DNA of 64,000 nt from Bacteroidota bacterium. Lineage in GTDB: Bacteria; Bacteroidota; Bacteroidia; Chitinophagales; Chitinophagaceae. Shown here one piece after another: positions 26,306 to 34,591 of this stretch. The notes under the pieces are model-generated. The model was not told where the DNA came from and did no database searches. It saw nothing but the letters and a program-made list of their open reading frames with translations. The stretch's first letter is position 1. The number at the start of each line of letters is the position of its first letter. The translations under genes and the position numbers were made by a program. The stretch covers positions 62,001 to 126,000 of the forward strand of contig JAEWKK010000003.1 of the NCBI GenBank assembly GCA_023386045.1, in the 5' to 3' direction.

Positions 26306-28459
26306 TTAAAGCTTTATGTTGATGCCGGCCATCCAGTTCCTACCCGCCATTGGAAAATAATAGTTCTCCGTAGTTAGCTGGTTGTTGTAATAATAGCTGA
26401 AAGTATAGCCGTTGGGTTCATATTTTTTATCAAAAAGATTATATACCTGGAATACCAGTTCCATATTTTTCATCCAGCTTTTGCTGAATTGATATCCCAG
26501 CCGGACGTCCTGTGTATAATAGGAAGAAAGACTTCTTGAATCCTGTCCTGTATTATCAAGATATTGTTTGCCCACGTATTTACTTACCAGGTCTAAGTTC
26601 ATGTTTTTTACAGGCAGCAATGAAATAGTGGCCGCTCCAACAATGTCTGGAGAATAGGCTATGTCCACTTCTGTGTAAACATTTGTTTTTTGTCCGCCAT
26701 TATCATAATCATCGATGTATTCTGCAAAATTCCTGATCCTGTTTTTACTGAAAGAAAGGTTGGCCGAAGCCTTCAGCCATGACCTGAAAGCATAGCTTCC
26801 CTGCAATTCAATTCCTGCCCGATAACTATCAGGAATATTTGTTCTTGTATAGGCCCCCACATCATTGATCATACCAGTAAGGACCAGCTGGTCTTTGTAA
26901 TTCATGTAATACAGGTTGGCAGCCCAGCTGGCATTTGCAGTTTTATATTCCATACCTGCTTCCCAGTCATACAGTTTTTCAGGACTGGGCTGTTGATTCA
27001 TGCCGGCTTCAAAATCATCCCTGTTGGGTTCCTTGTTAGCCACACTGAAAGAAAAATAACTCATCCAGTTGTTTTTTTTATAGCTGATTCCCAGTTTTGG
27101 ATTGAAGAAATTGTATTGATTACTGATCTGAAGTATGGGATTGTCTCTGAAGCCTTTGATATCATAATCAACTCTTCTGAACTGGAGATCAGTGAACAGG
27201 TTCCAGTTTTTACCAAGCAATTGCTGCCATTTACCATAGATAGACATGTCTGTTTTTTCTGCAGGCAGTTGGTACCATTGAAAGGATGGATTATCCATAC
27301 CATTAGAAGCCCAGATGATCTCACCAAAATGTTTTCCATCGTATTTCATCACTGAACCACCAAGGTCGATCCTTGAATTATTTTTTGCGTACTGTAGTGA
27401 AAAAACATCACCATAAAAATCATTATCCAGCCATAACTGCCTGATGAAGTCGGAACGTTTGATGGTGTCGGAACCATAAATCCGGGAAGGCAATCCATAC
27501 TTCGAATATTTTTCATCAGCCCTGTATTGTTCATAATACCCTTTTCCTTTTACAAGAAATACAGTGTTGGATAAAAGCAGATGCTCATTTAGTTTTTGTG
27601 AAAAGAAAAACTGGAAATGATCCTGGTTATAATTATCTGTTTCGTTCTCATAAGGAGTACCGGGTTTTGCTGTTCCTGCATAGTTGACCCTCCGGTTATT
27701 TTTCAGGTCTGCCTCGGTGATGCCATACCAGGCCTGGTAAGTTTTTTCTTTACCTGAAAAAACATTGAAGCGAAGGGTAGTCTTGTTGGCAATGTAGGCA
27801 GTAGAAAAATAAAATGACTTCAGGTCGGAACTGGCCCGGTCGATAAAGCCATCGCTTGAGATTTTTGACAGGCGGATGTCGGTTGTAAAATGATCATTGC
27901 TCAAACCTGATCCTGCTTTGATGGTATGTTTCCAGGAATTAAAAGAACCATAGCTATTGTTGAATTCAGCATAGGGTAACCGGTTCACTTCATTGGTGCT
28001 CATGTTAATGGTGCCTCCAAAAGCGCCCGCACCGTTGGTAGAAGTACCCACACCTCTTTGTATCTGGATGCTGCCAACAGAAGAAGAAAAATCCGGAAGG
28101 TTCACAAAAAAGCTGCCACCACTTTCAGGGTCATTGAATGGAATACCATTGAGGGTGATGTTGATGCGGGTAGCGTCGGTTCCCCTGATTCGGATACCTG
28201 TATAACCTACACCATTTCCGGCATCAGAATTGGCTACAACCGATGGTGTCTGGTTCAGTAGAAAGGGAAGGTCCTGTCCCAGGTTCTGTCTTTCAATATC
28301 TTTTTTTGAAAGATTGGTTTTAGCAAAAGGTGCGGTGGCTGCAGCCCTGGTAGCTCTTACTTCAACCGGTTCGAGTTCTAAAGAATCTTTTTTTTCCTGG
28401 GCCAACAGGCCAAGGGGAAGCGAAAAACAAACAATAAATGCAATCCTTTTCATTTTCAA
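26306..28459 (-). CDS. TonB-dependent receptor, probable thiamine/thiamine-precursor transporter
   Basis: A 717-residue outer-membrane receptor with a signal peptide (about 1-20), a plug domain (about 30-160, including GIRIRGTDATRINITLNGIPF and a TonB-box-like SLELEPVEVRATR near residue 25), and a beta-barrel ending WMAGINIKL. The substrate is inferred from the TPP riboswitch directly upstream, which in other bacteria controls thiamine synthesis and uptake. It is thus likely to import thiamine or a precursor across the outer membrane. No thi synthesis gene is next to it. It lacks the N-terminal carboxypeptidase-like domain of SusC types. Confidence 0.9.
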   Translation of the reverse strand: MKMKRIAFIVCFSLPLGLLAQEKKDSLELEPVEVRATRAAATAPFAKTNLSKKDIERQNLGQDLPFLLNQTPSVVANSDAGNGVGYTGIRIRGTDATRINITLNGIPFNDPESGGSFFVNLPDFSSSVGSIQIQRGVGTSTNGAGAFGGTINMSTNEVNRLPYAEFNNSYGSFNSWKHTIKAGSGLSNDHFTTDIRLSKISSDGFIDRASSDLKSFYFSTAYIANKTTLRFNVFSGKEKTYQAWYGITEADLKNNRRVNYAGTAKPGTPYENETDNYNQDHFQFFFSQKLNEHLLLSNTVFLVKGKGYYEQYRADEKYSKYGLPSRIYGSDTIKRSDFIRQLWLDNDFYGDVFSLQYAKNNSRIDLGGSVMKYDGKHFGEIIWASNGMDNPSFQWYQLPAEKTDMSIYGKWQQLLGKNWNLFTDLQFRRVDYDIKGFRDNPILQISNQYNFFNPKLGISYKKNNWMSYFSFSVANKEPNRDDFEAGMNQQPSPEKLYDWEAGMEYKTANASWAANLYYMNYKDQLVLTGMINDVGAYTRTNIPDSYRAGIELQGSYAFRSWLKASANLSFSKNRIRNFAEYIDDYDNGGQKTNVYTEVDIAYSPDIVGAATISLLPVKNMNLDLVSKYVGKQYLDNTGQDSRSLSSYYTQDVRLGYQFSKSWMKNMELVFQVYNLFDKKYEPNGYTFSYYYNNQLTTENYYFPMAGRNWMAGINIKL

Positions 28460-28529
28460 TTAATTTTTAAATGAAAGGGAAATGCGAAGCGAGGATGGAG
28501 TTTCGGCTGGTGCAGTTTTTAGTTCCCAG

Positions 28530-28622
28530 CCTTTCAAAAAGCTCCCTGCGCAGGCATTACCCTGATCAGGTTATACGGGTATGATCTCAGCCTCACTTTC
28601 TTGAAAGGAAGCACCCCGGTAA
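28530..28622 (-). ncRNA. TPP (thiamine pyrophosphate) riboswitch, THI element
   Basis: Read on the minus strand the 5' UTR of the TonB receptor has the THI-box elements in order: GGGGTGC, then GCTGAGATCATACCCG, then AACCTGATCAGGGTAATG, then GCCTGCGCAGGGA. These are the conserved pyrimidine- and pyrophosphate-sensing sequences of the TPP aptamer. A later stretch TTGAAAGG (28537-28530) is complementary to CCTTTCAA in the aptamer P3 arm (28608-28601), a plausible switching partner. In other bacteria TPP binding represses downstream transport or synthesis genes. The ATG follows about 70 nt later. Confidence 0.9.
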
Positions 28623-28714
28623 ACACTGAAGTTCACTGCGAAAGTAAAGGATAATTTTCTGATTGGATGTAACCTTTCTTTTGCAAGGTCGTACTACATC
28701 TAAACAAAGCTTCT

Positions 28715-29431
28715 ATGCGTAAATTGATATTTCCCTTACTGGCTATTTTTTCCTTTATTTCTGCGAATGCCCAAAAGACCATCAATGATCCGAATGTAGA
28801 GTTAAGATCAGTGGGTTCCTTTCATGCTATTGTCATTATGGGCGGCATTGACCTCTACCTTTCAGAAGGAGAGGAAGCTGTTGCAGTGAGTGCGAAGGAT
28901 ACAAAAAACCGCGACAGGATCAAAACGGAAGTGAAGGATGGAGTGCTGAAGATCTACAATGAATTTCAGGATGGTGTCAGGATCTCCATTGGTAAAAGCC
29001 CGCAAATGAAAGCCTATGTATCTTATAAAACCTTAGAAAAGCTGACGGCTTCGGGTGGTGTGGATGTAATGGTGGATGGAACCATCCAGTCAAAAAGCCT
29101 GGCGCTGAAGATTTCAGGAGGCGTTGATTTCAAAGGCAGGGTAGATGTAGAAGATCTTAAAGTGGAGCAAAGCGGAGGTACTGATGTTGTGATCAATGGC
29201 AAGGCAAAAAATTTATATGTAGAAGCCAGTGGCGGCAGTGATTTCAAAGGATATGAGCTGTCAACAGAAGTTTGTTATGCAATTGCAACAGGCGCCAGCG
29301 ATATTTCCATTACGGTGAGCAAGGAATTTTCTGCGGAGGCTTCAGGTGCCAGCGATGTTAAATGGAAAGGAACGGCGGTTGTAAAAAAAGCCGAGTCCAG
29401 TGGTGCAGGATCTGTTTCTCATAAATCATAA
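28715..29431 (+). CDS. Head GIN (DUF2807) domain protein, exported
   Basis: A 238-residue protein with a signal peptide (about 1-19) and a DUF2807 beta-solenoid. Repeating strand motifs such as SGGVDVMVDG, SGGTDVVINGK and SGGSDFKG recur at about 20-residue intervals between residues 110 and 232. These domains are typically periplasmic or surface exposed in Bacteroidota and often follow a sigma/anti-sigma pair, but here the gene is alone. Function unknown; adhesive or structural roles have been suggested for the family. Followed by a terminator. Confidence 0.8.
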   Translation: MRKLIFPLLAIFSFISANAQKTINDPNVELRSVGSFHAIVIMGGIDLYLSEGEEAVAVSAKDTKNRDRIKTEVKDGVLKIYNEFQDGVRISIGKSPQMKAYVSYKTLEKLTASGGVDVMVDGTIQSKSLALKISGGVDFKGRVDVEDLKVEQSGGTDVVINGKAKNLYVEASGGSDFKGYELSTEVCYAIATGASDISITVSKEFSAEASGASDVKWKGTAVVKKAESSGAGSVSHKS

Positions 29432-29451
29432 TCATAAACAGCGACACGAAA

Positions 29452-29478
29452 AAAGGCCCCGATTCTTCGGGGCTTTTG
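29452..29478 (+). terminator. Intrinsic terminator after the DUF2807 gene
   Basis: The stem GGCCCCGA / TCGGGGCT with loop TTCT is preceded by an A run and followed by TTTTG. It lies 20 nt after the DUF2807 stop. Confidence 0.75.
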
Positions 29479-29506
29479 TTATGGATAACCTAATGATTAA
29501 AAATTC

Positions 29507-29538
29507 TTTGGCAGGAGAATGAATCACTCCTATATTTG
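29507..29538 (+). promoter_or_regulatory. Promoter of tRNA-fMet (TTTG-N20-TATATTTG)
   Basis: A -33 TTTG at 29507-29510 and a -7 TATATTTG at 29531-29538 are separated by 20 nt, close to the Bacteroidota consensus. The -7 box ends 10 nt before the mature tRNA 5' end at 29549. Confidence 0.75.
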
Positions 29539-29548
29539 CAACCCACAT

Positions 29549-29620
<72 letters not shown>

Positions 29621-29624
29621 CAGG

Positions 29625-29650
29625 AAGGCCTTCTCTGAGGGCCTTTTTTT
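29625..29650 (+). terminator. Terminator after tRNA-fMet
   Basis: The stem AAGGCC / GGCCTT with an 8-9 nt loop is followed by a T run (TTTTTT). It lies 5 nt past the tRNA 3' end. Confidence 0.8.
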
Positions 29651-29732
29651 ATTGGAGGATGTTTGATCAAATGTTTCTTTCAGTCCATTGAAACCGGTTT
29701 GTGTGATCACCTTTTAATGGCTTTTATTGGTC

Positions 29733-29740
29733 TAAATTTG
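29733..29740 (+). promoter_or_regulatory. -7 box (TAAATTTG) of era
   Basis: TAAATTTG matches TAnnTTTG and lies 16 nt before the GTG start of era. A -33 TTG at consensus distance is not clear. Confidence 0.5.
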
Positions 29741-29756
29741 CGTCGAAAACAAAAAA

Positions 29757-30623
29757 GTGAAATCTGGATTTGTCAACATATTCGGTAAGCCCAATGCAGG
29801 AAAGAGCACCCTGCTGAACGCCCTGATGGGTGAGAAGCTGGCCATCGTTTCACCCAAGGTGCAAACCACGCGCCATCGCATCAAGGGCATACTCACCACT
29901 GATGCTTACCAGATCATTTTTTCCGATACGCCAGGTATTATTGATCCCAAATACAAACTGCATGAAAAAATGATGGGAGCAGTAAGATCAGCACTTGAAG
30001 ATGCAGACCTGGCCCTGCTGCTGGTTGATATCAATGATAATTTTGAGGAAGCGGATGCTGTTTTTTCTGCACTGCGACTCAGGGTAAATGCGCTGGTAGT
30101 CATCAACAAAATTGATGGGGCTTCGCAAAAAAAACAGGAAGAAGCACTGGCTTTTTTTAAAGAAAAGAAATATGCAAAGGATGCGGTTGCCATTTCAGCA
30201 CTAACAGGCAAACAGGTTCCACAGTTGCTGGAAAAAATATTGGAATTTCTGCCGGAAGGTGAACCATTTTTTGCCGGTGATGAGATCTCTGACCTGCCCA
30301 CCAAATTTTTTGTTGCGGAAATTGTCAGGGAAAAGATCTATGGTCTTTTGGAAGATGAGATTCCTTATCATGCCACCGTGGTGGTCACAGAGTTCAAGCA
30401 AAAATCTTCTCTGGTAAAAATCAGGGCAGAGATCATTGTGCAGCGCGAATCACAAAAAGCCATCATCCTGGGAGAAGGCGGAAGCATGATCAAAAAAATA
30501 GGATCAGAAGCAAGAAAGGAAATAGAGGCATTCATTGAGCAAAAAGTTTTCCTGGAGCTTTTTGTAAAGGTGAGGCCTAACTGGAGAGAGAATGAATTGT
30601 TTTTGAGGGAATATGGATACTAG
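29757..30623 (+). CDS. era: GTPase Era
   Basis: A 288-residue GTPase that assists 16S rRNA maturation and 30S assembly, binding the 3' end of 16S rRNA through a KH domain. G1 is GKPNAGKST (residues about 9-17), G3 DTPGI, G4 NKID, and a C-terminal KH domain runs from about residue 200 (VIVQRESQKAIILGEGGSMIKKI). The start is GTG at 29757, with no in-frame ATG that would keep the G1 motif. Next to der on the same strand, the other ribosome-assembly GTPase. Confidence 0.95.
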   Translation: MKSGFVNIFGKPNAGKSTLLNALMGEKLAIVSPKVQTTRHRIKGILTTDAYQIIFSDTPGIIDPKYKLHEKMMGAVRSALEDADLALLLVDINDNFEEADAVFSALRLRVNALVVINKIDGASQKKQEEALAFFKEKKYAKDAVAISALTGKQVPQLLEKILEFLPEGEPFFAGDEISDLPTKFFVAEIVREKIYGLLEDEIPYHATVVVTEFKQKSSLVKIRAEIIVQRESQKAIILGEGGSMIKKIGSEARKEIEAFIEQKVFLELFVKVRPNWRENELFLREYGY

Positions 30624-30702
30624 ATAGTGAATGGTGAGTGGAGAGTGGTCAGTTGTTGTGAGTAGTGAGTGTGCGAGTATTGTTAGCGAATAAAAGAACA
30701 TT
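30624..30702 (+). other. G/A/T-rich degenerate repeat spacer between era and der
   Basis: A 79-bp spacer of self-similar GTGAGT/GTGGTC words (e.g. GTGAGTAGTGAGTGTGCGAG). No promoter box or terminator stands out. It reads on the minus strand as C/A-rich words like those at 16725-16800. Confidence 0.4.
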
Positions 30703-32010
30703 ATGGCATTTACAGTAGCAATAGTTGGAAGACCCAATGTGGGGAAAAGCACACTTTTTAATCGTCTGCTGGAGCAGAGAAAGGCGATAGTGGAAGACAC
30801 ACCTGGTGTGACCCGCGACAGGCAATATGGCGTTTCTGAATGGAACGGCAAGAACTTTTATGTGATCGATACAGGAGGTTTTGTACCTGATAGTGAAGAT
30901 CATTTTGAAAGAGAGATCGCCAAGCAGGTGGAAGTGGCTGTGGAAGAAGCAAGCGTCATTTTATTTATTGTTGATGCTGCCACTGGCATCACAGACCTGG
31001 ATGATTCGATGGCTGATATTCTTCGTCGCTCTACCAAACCGGTATTCCTGGTAGTGAACAAAGTTGATAACAATGAGCGCCTGCTGGAAGCCAATGAATT
31101 TTACAGTCTTGGATTTGATAAAATGTTTTTTATTTCCTCTATCAGCGGTAGCGGCACAGGAGACCTTCTAGATGATGTAGCTGCACTGATCAAAGAAGAT
31201 CTTGAACCTGAAGATGAGAGAGGCCTGCCAAAATTTGCCATAATTGGTCAACCCAATGTTGGTAAATCATCATTGCTGAATGCACTTATAGGCGAGGAGC
31301 GTACCATTGTAAGTGATATAGCTGGTACTACAAGAGATACCATTCATACACGCTATAAACTTTTTCAAAAGGATTTTATACTCATTGACACGGCTGGTAT
31401 CAGGCGTAAATCAAAAGTGCACGAAGACCTGGAATTCTATTCCGTGATCAGGGCCATCAAAGCCATGGATGAAGCAGATGTTTGCCTGATCATGCTGGAT
31501 GCAGAAAAAGGAATTACAGCCCAGGACCTGAGCATCTTTAGTTTGGCTTCAAGAAAAGGCAAGGGTGTTGCCGTGCTGGTAAATAAATGGGACCTGGTTG
31601 AAAAGAGCACCAATACCGCTAAAGAATATGAGAAAGTTCTGAAGCAAAGAATGGCTCCATTTAATGATGTTCCAATTCTTTTTATTTCAGTAAAAGATAA
31701 GACAAGAATCTTCAAAGCTATTGAGGTCGCACTTGAAGTTTATGAGAACAGGCAGCGTAAAGTGCCTACCTCCAAACTCAATGATGTGATCCTTAAAGCC
31801 ATTGAAGCCTTTCACCCGCCTGTAGTGCGTGGTCATCCGGTGAAGATTAAATATATTACCCAATTACCAACCATAGTTCCTTCATTTGCATTCTTTACCA
31901 ATTACCCTGAGGATATCAAAACCCCTTACCGCAATTACCTTGAGAACAAGCTGAGGGAACATTTTAAATTCACGGGAGTGCCTGTACGAATTTTCTTCAG
32001 GAAGAAGTAG
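30703..32010 (+). CDS. der: GTPase Der (EngA)
   Basis: A 435-residue protein with two tandem GTPase domains: G1 motifs GRPNVGKST (residues 8-16) and GQPNVGKSS (about 184-192). DTGGF and DTAGIRR are the G3 motifs, VNKVDN and VNKWDL the G4 motifs. A C-terminal KH-like domain follows from about residue 350. Der acts in 50S subunit assembly. The length is normal for the family. Downstream of era with an unusual repeat spacer between. Confidence 0.97.
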   Translation: MAFTVAIVGRPNVGKSTLFNRLLEQRKAIVEDTPGVTRDRQYGVSEWNGKNFYVIDTGGFVPDSEDHFEREIAKQVEVAVEEASVILFIVDAATGITDLDDSMADILRRSTKPVFLVVNKVDNNERLLEANEFYSLGFDKMFFISSISGSGTGDLLDDVAALIKEDLEPEDERGLPKFAIIGQPNVGKSSLLNALIGEERTIVSDIAGTTRDTIHTRYKLFQKDFILIDTAGIRRKSKVHEDLEFYSVIRAIKAMDEADVCLIMLDAEKGITAQDLSIFSLASRKGKGVAVLVNKWDLVEKSTNTAKEYEKVLKQRMAPFNDVPILFISVKDKTRIFKAIEVALEVYENRQRKVPTSKLNDVILKAIEAFHPPVVRGHPVKIKYITQLPTIVPSFAFFTNYPEDIKTPYRNYLENKLREHFKFTGVPVRIFFRKK

Positions 32011-32032
32011 AACGCAGATTTTTTATTCAAAA

Positions 32033-32063
32033 TTTGGATAATTGGTCAGCAATATTACCTTTG
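32033..32063 (+). promoter_or_regulatory. Promoter of small lipoprotein gene (TTTG-N19-TACCTTTG)
   Basis: A textbook Bacteroidota promoter: TTTG at 32033-32036, spacer 19 nt, TACCTTTG at 32056-32063. The ATG is 31 nt further at 32095. This is the best-matching promoter in the window. Confidence 0.8.
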
Positions 32064-32094
32064 CGCCCAATAGTTAACTAAAACCAAAAGTACA

Positions 32095-32295
32095 ATGAAA
32101 AAATTATTTGTTATTCTCGCTATTGCAGGTTCACTGGTAGCTTGTAACGACAACAGCAGCACAACCAATGGTTCAGATACTACTGTAGTTACTCCAGATT
32201 CAAACACAATGAACAATAACATGAATGTTACTGTTTCTGATTCAAATACTATCGTAGTTGACAGCTTGAAAGTAGTTGACTCTACTAAAAAATAA
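32095..32295 (+). CDS. Small lipoprotein, DS/DT-rich
   Basis: A 66-residue protein with a lipobox SLVAC (Cys17) and a short Asn/Asp/Ser/Thr-rich tail ending VDSTKK. It belongs to the same small-lipoprotein family as 58097-58318. The two share SLVACND and the ending VDSTKK, and even 18 identical nucleotides (32130-32147 and 58132-58149). Membrane-attached, facing the periplasm or surface; function unknown. It has its own strong promoter and a perfect 14-bp terminator, so it is probably abundant. Confidence 0.75.
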   Translation: MKKLFVILAIAGSLVACNDNSSTTNGSDTTVVTPDSNTMNNNMNVTVSDSNTIVVDSLKVVDSTKK

Positions 32296-32311
32296 GTTTT
32301 ACTTTATTAAT

Positions 32312-32343
32312 AAAAAATGCCTTCCAACTGGAAGGCATTTTTT
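32312..32343. terminator. Perfect 14-bp bidirectional terminator
   Basis: AAAAAATGCCTTCC / GGAAGGCATTTTTT with loop AACT lies between the convergent lipoprotein and DUF4954 genes. The A and T runs flanking the GC core allow it to work on both strands. Confidence 0.9.
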
Positions 32344-32355
32344 ATTAATGGTATA

Positions 32356-34560
32356 TTATTTCAGAATCTTTGAGATCTTTTCTACCAGTGACCGGTATTT
32401 GTCGAGGTCAGCCTGTTGTTTATTGATAAATACATTGTCTTCGATATTGCCAATAACAGCTTTCATTTCCTCTTCATTGTCGTAAACCATCTTCCTGAAT
32501 TCATTCTGATAATCCTTTTCCCTGGATTCACGGATTTTGCTGACCATCCACTCCTTTATTTCCAGCGAAACCCGCAGCAACCTGCCAAATTCTTTTGCAG
32601 TGAAGTCTGATCTCTTCAATCCCAACACTTCCATCAGCGAAGCATAGGCATGATGAAGTTTCTGCTCCTGGTATTGTTCCCCATTTGTTTTATAAAACTG
32701 GTGCACCATGGCCCAGCTATTAACCTTGTCCTCCCTGATATTGTTCAGCAGTGCCTTCAGTTCTTCAGCAGGCAATAGTTGACCGCCAACATTTGTCCAT
32801 TCCAGTCTTTCCGGACTGGCGGGTAATGCTTTTACCAAAGCATCAAATGAATCCAGCTTTTTGGCTTCAAAGAACTGCACCAGCTGCTCAATTCCATAAT
32901 AAATAATAAGGTTTTGGAAAATCGCATATGATTCCTTCACCTTACTGATGCAAACAATACGATTGCTGTTCTCAAATCCATTGGCCACCACTTCAATGTT
33001 TTTAAATGTATTGGAGGGATCGAGGATCAGTTCTTTGCCTTTTTTTATCTGTTCTTCGGTCGATGTGCTTTTTTTAATTCCAGGTTCAAAAAAGTTTGCC
33101 GTGAGTTGACTCAGCAACTTCATGGCAGAAAAAATCTCATTCACACTGTCAGGAGCAAGGAAAGCATACTCTATGAATTGAGTTTTTTCTGTACGCTTGT
33201 CGCGGTCCACATACTTCTCTGCATTTCTTGCAAGAGCATAAAAATTGTACATGAACCAGTAAGCCGGCATCAGGCTTAATTTATTTTCGGAAACATCATT
33301 GCTGACCAGGCAGAAGGGGATAGGAATATTCAGCTCATAAGAATAATCACCTTTAGCCAGCAGGGCAAATGATGCAAATTTTGAATTATGCTTTAGACTA
33401 ACACACAAGCCTGGCCAGAATCCACGAGCGGAGATCATTTCACCATCAGCCGCGCGACTGTTATGATTGGATCCAATAGTGGCGCCTGCTGCAATATTGC
33501 TTTGTCCCATTACCAGTGCAGCACATAAAAACGAATTGTTATGGTGTTGCTCATGTGCAGGGAAAATGAGTGAATTCAATACTTCGCAACAGGAGATGGT
33601 GGAATTGTTACCCAGGTAAGAATTGATCAGTCGTGCACCATATTTTAACTGCGAATGCGAGGCCATGACAAAACGCACCGCTTTAACGCCATAAAAAATG
33701 CGGCAGCCTGTTCCAACAATACCATTTACCAGTTCACAACCTTCTCCGATCTGGGAAGTTTCTTCAGGTGTGGAGTTAATAGTAAGGTTTTTGAGTTTGT
33801 TGGCACCTTTAATATAAGCATCACTTCCGATCCAGACATCCTTGATGATGCTCGTATTTTTGATCACACAGCGGTCACCGATCTTACCATAATACCCTCT
33901 TTTCTTGTCAAATATTTTTTCAGTAAAATCCCGGAAGCGATTCATCAGCTTTTCATCATCCCTGTATTTGGCCCAGAGATAAGCATCTCCCGGTTGCATC
34001 CCGTTGAAGGGAATGATCTTCCTGCCTGCGTTTTCATTGCATACTTCCACCCAAATCCTTACTGATTCGTGTTCACCTTCCTTGAGAATGCCATTACCAA
34101 ATTTTGAATGATCGGTTACGTGCAGTTCATGAATATTCAGCAGCATCACTTCATTGCCAACAATATAATGCGACATGTAATTGACATTATTGACAATAAC
34201 ATTGTCTCCAAAATCACAGCTGATGATAGTGCTGTTATACAATCCTACAGGTAGTCTGACATTGTGGTATTCCAAAGAAACCATTTCAAGCTTGCCGATG
34301 CGCACCAAACCATAAAACTTACAATTCTTTACCAGCTCGGGATTAAAAGCATCCGATACCCTGATCATATTCCAGTTATCAGAGGTGTTATTATTCCTTA
34401 CCAGTACTTCAATTTCATAAGCGGTAAGGTTGCGGTAATTGATACCATTACGATTCTGAATCTCACGCAGGTAATATTCATTATGGCCTTCAGGAATATA
34501 TTGAGGGTCTACAAATTGATAACCAATAACACTCAGGGGTTTTTTATTGATAGCGTTCAT
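32356..34560 (-). CDS. DUF4954 family protein, left-handed beta-helix repeat protein
   Basis: A 734-residue cytoplasmic protein without signal peptide. Repeating short strands such as IGEGCELVNGIVGTGCRIF and NIAAGATIGSNHNS look like the hexapeptide turns of left-handed beta-helices, as in UDP-GlcNAc-type acyl- and nucleotidyl-transferases (about residues 230-395). A C-terminal helical region (about 480-734) follows. I match it to DUF4954 from memory. It lies 31 bp downstream of glmS on the same strand, so they are very likely co-transcribed, suggesting a role around hexosamine or UDP-GlcNAc; that is inference. Confidence 0.7.
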   Translation of the reverse strand: MNAINKKPLSVIGYQFVDPQYIPEGHNEYYLREIQNRNGINYRNLTAYEIEVLVRNNNTSDNWNMIRVSDAFNPELVKNCKFYGLVRIGKLEMVSLEYHNVRLPVGLYNSTIISCDFGDNVIVNNVNYMSHYIVGNEVMLLNIHELHVTDHSKFGNGILKEGEHESVRIWVEVCNENAGRKIIPFNGMQPGDAYLWAKYRDDEKLMNRFRDFTEKIFDKKRGYYGKIGDRCVIKNTSIIKDVWIGSDAYIKGANKLKNLTINSTPEETSQIGEGCELVNGIVGTGCRIFYGVKAVRFVMASHSQLKYGARLINSYLGNNSTISCCEVLNSLIFPAHEQHHNNSFLCAALVMGQSNIAAGATIGSNHNSRAADGEMISARGFWPGLCVSLKHNSKFASFALLAKGDYSYELNIPIPFCLVSNDVSENKLSLMPAYWFMYNFYALARNAEKYVDRDKRTEKTQFIEYAFLAPDSVNEIFSAMKLLSQLTANFFEPGIKKSTSTEEQIKKGKELILDPSNTFKNIEVVANGFENSNRIVCISKVKESYAIFQNLIIYYGIEQLVQFFEAKKLDSFDALVKALPASPERLEWTNVGGQLLPAEELKALLNNIREDKVNSWAMVHQFYKTNGEQYQEQKLHHAYASLMEVLGLKRSDFTAKEFGRLLRVSLEIKEWMVSKIRESREKDYQNEFRKMVYDNEEEMKAVIGNIEDNVFINKQQADLDKYRSLVEKISKILK

Positions 34561-34591
34561 ACTTCCATTCTTCAGCGTTCAAGTTACGACA

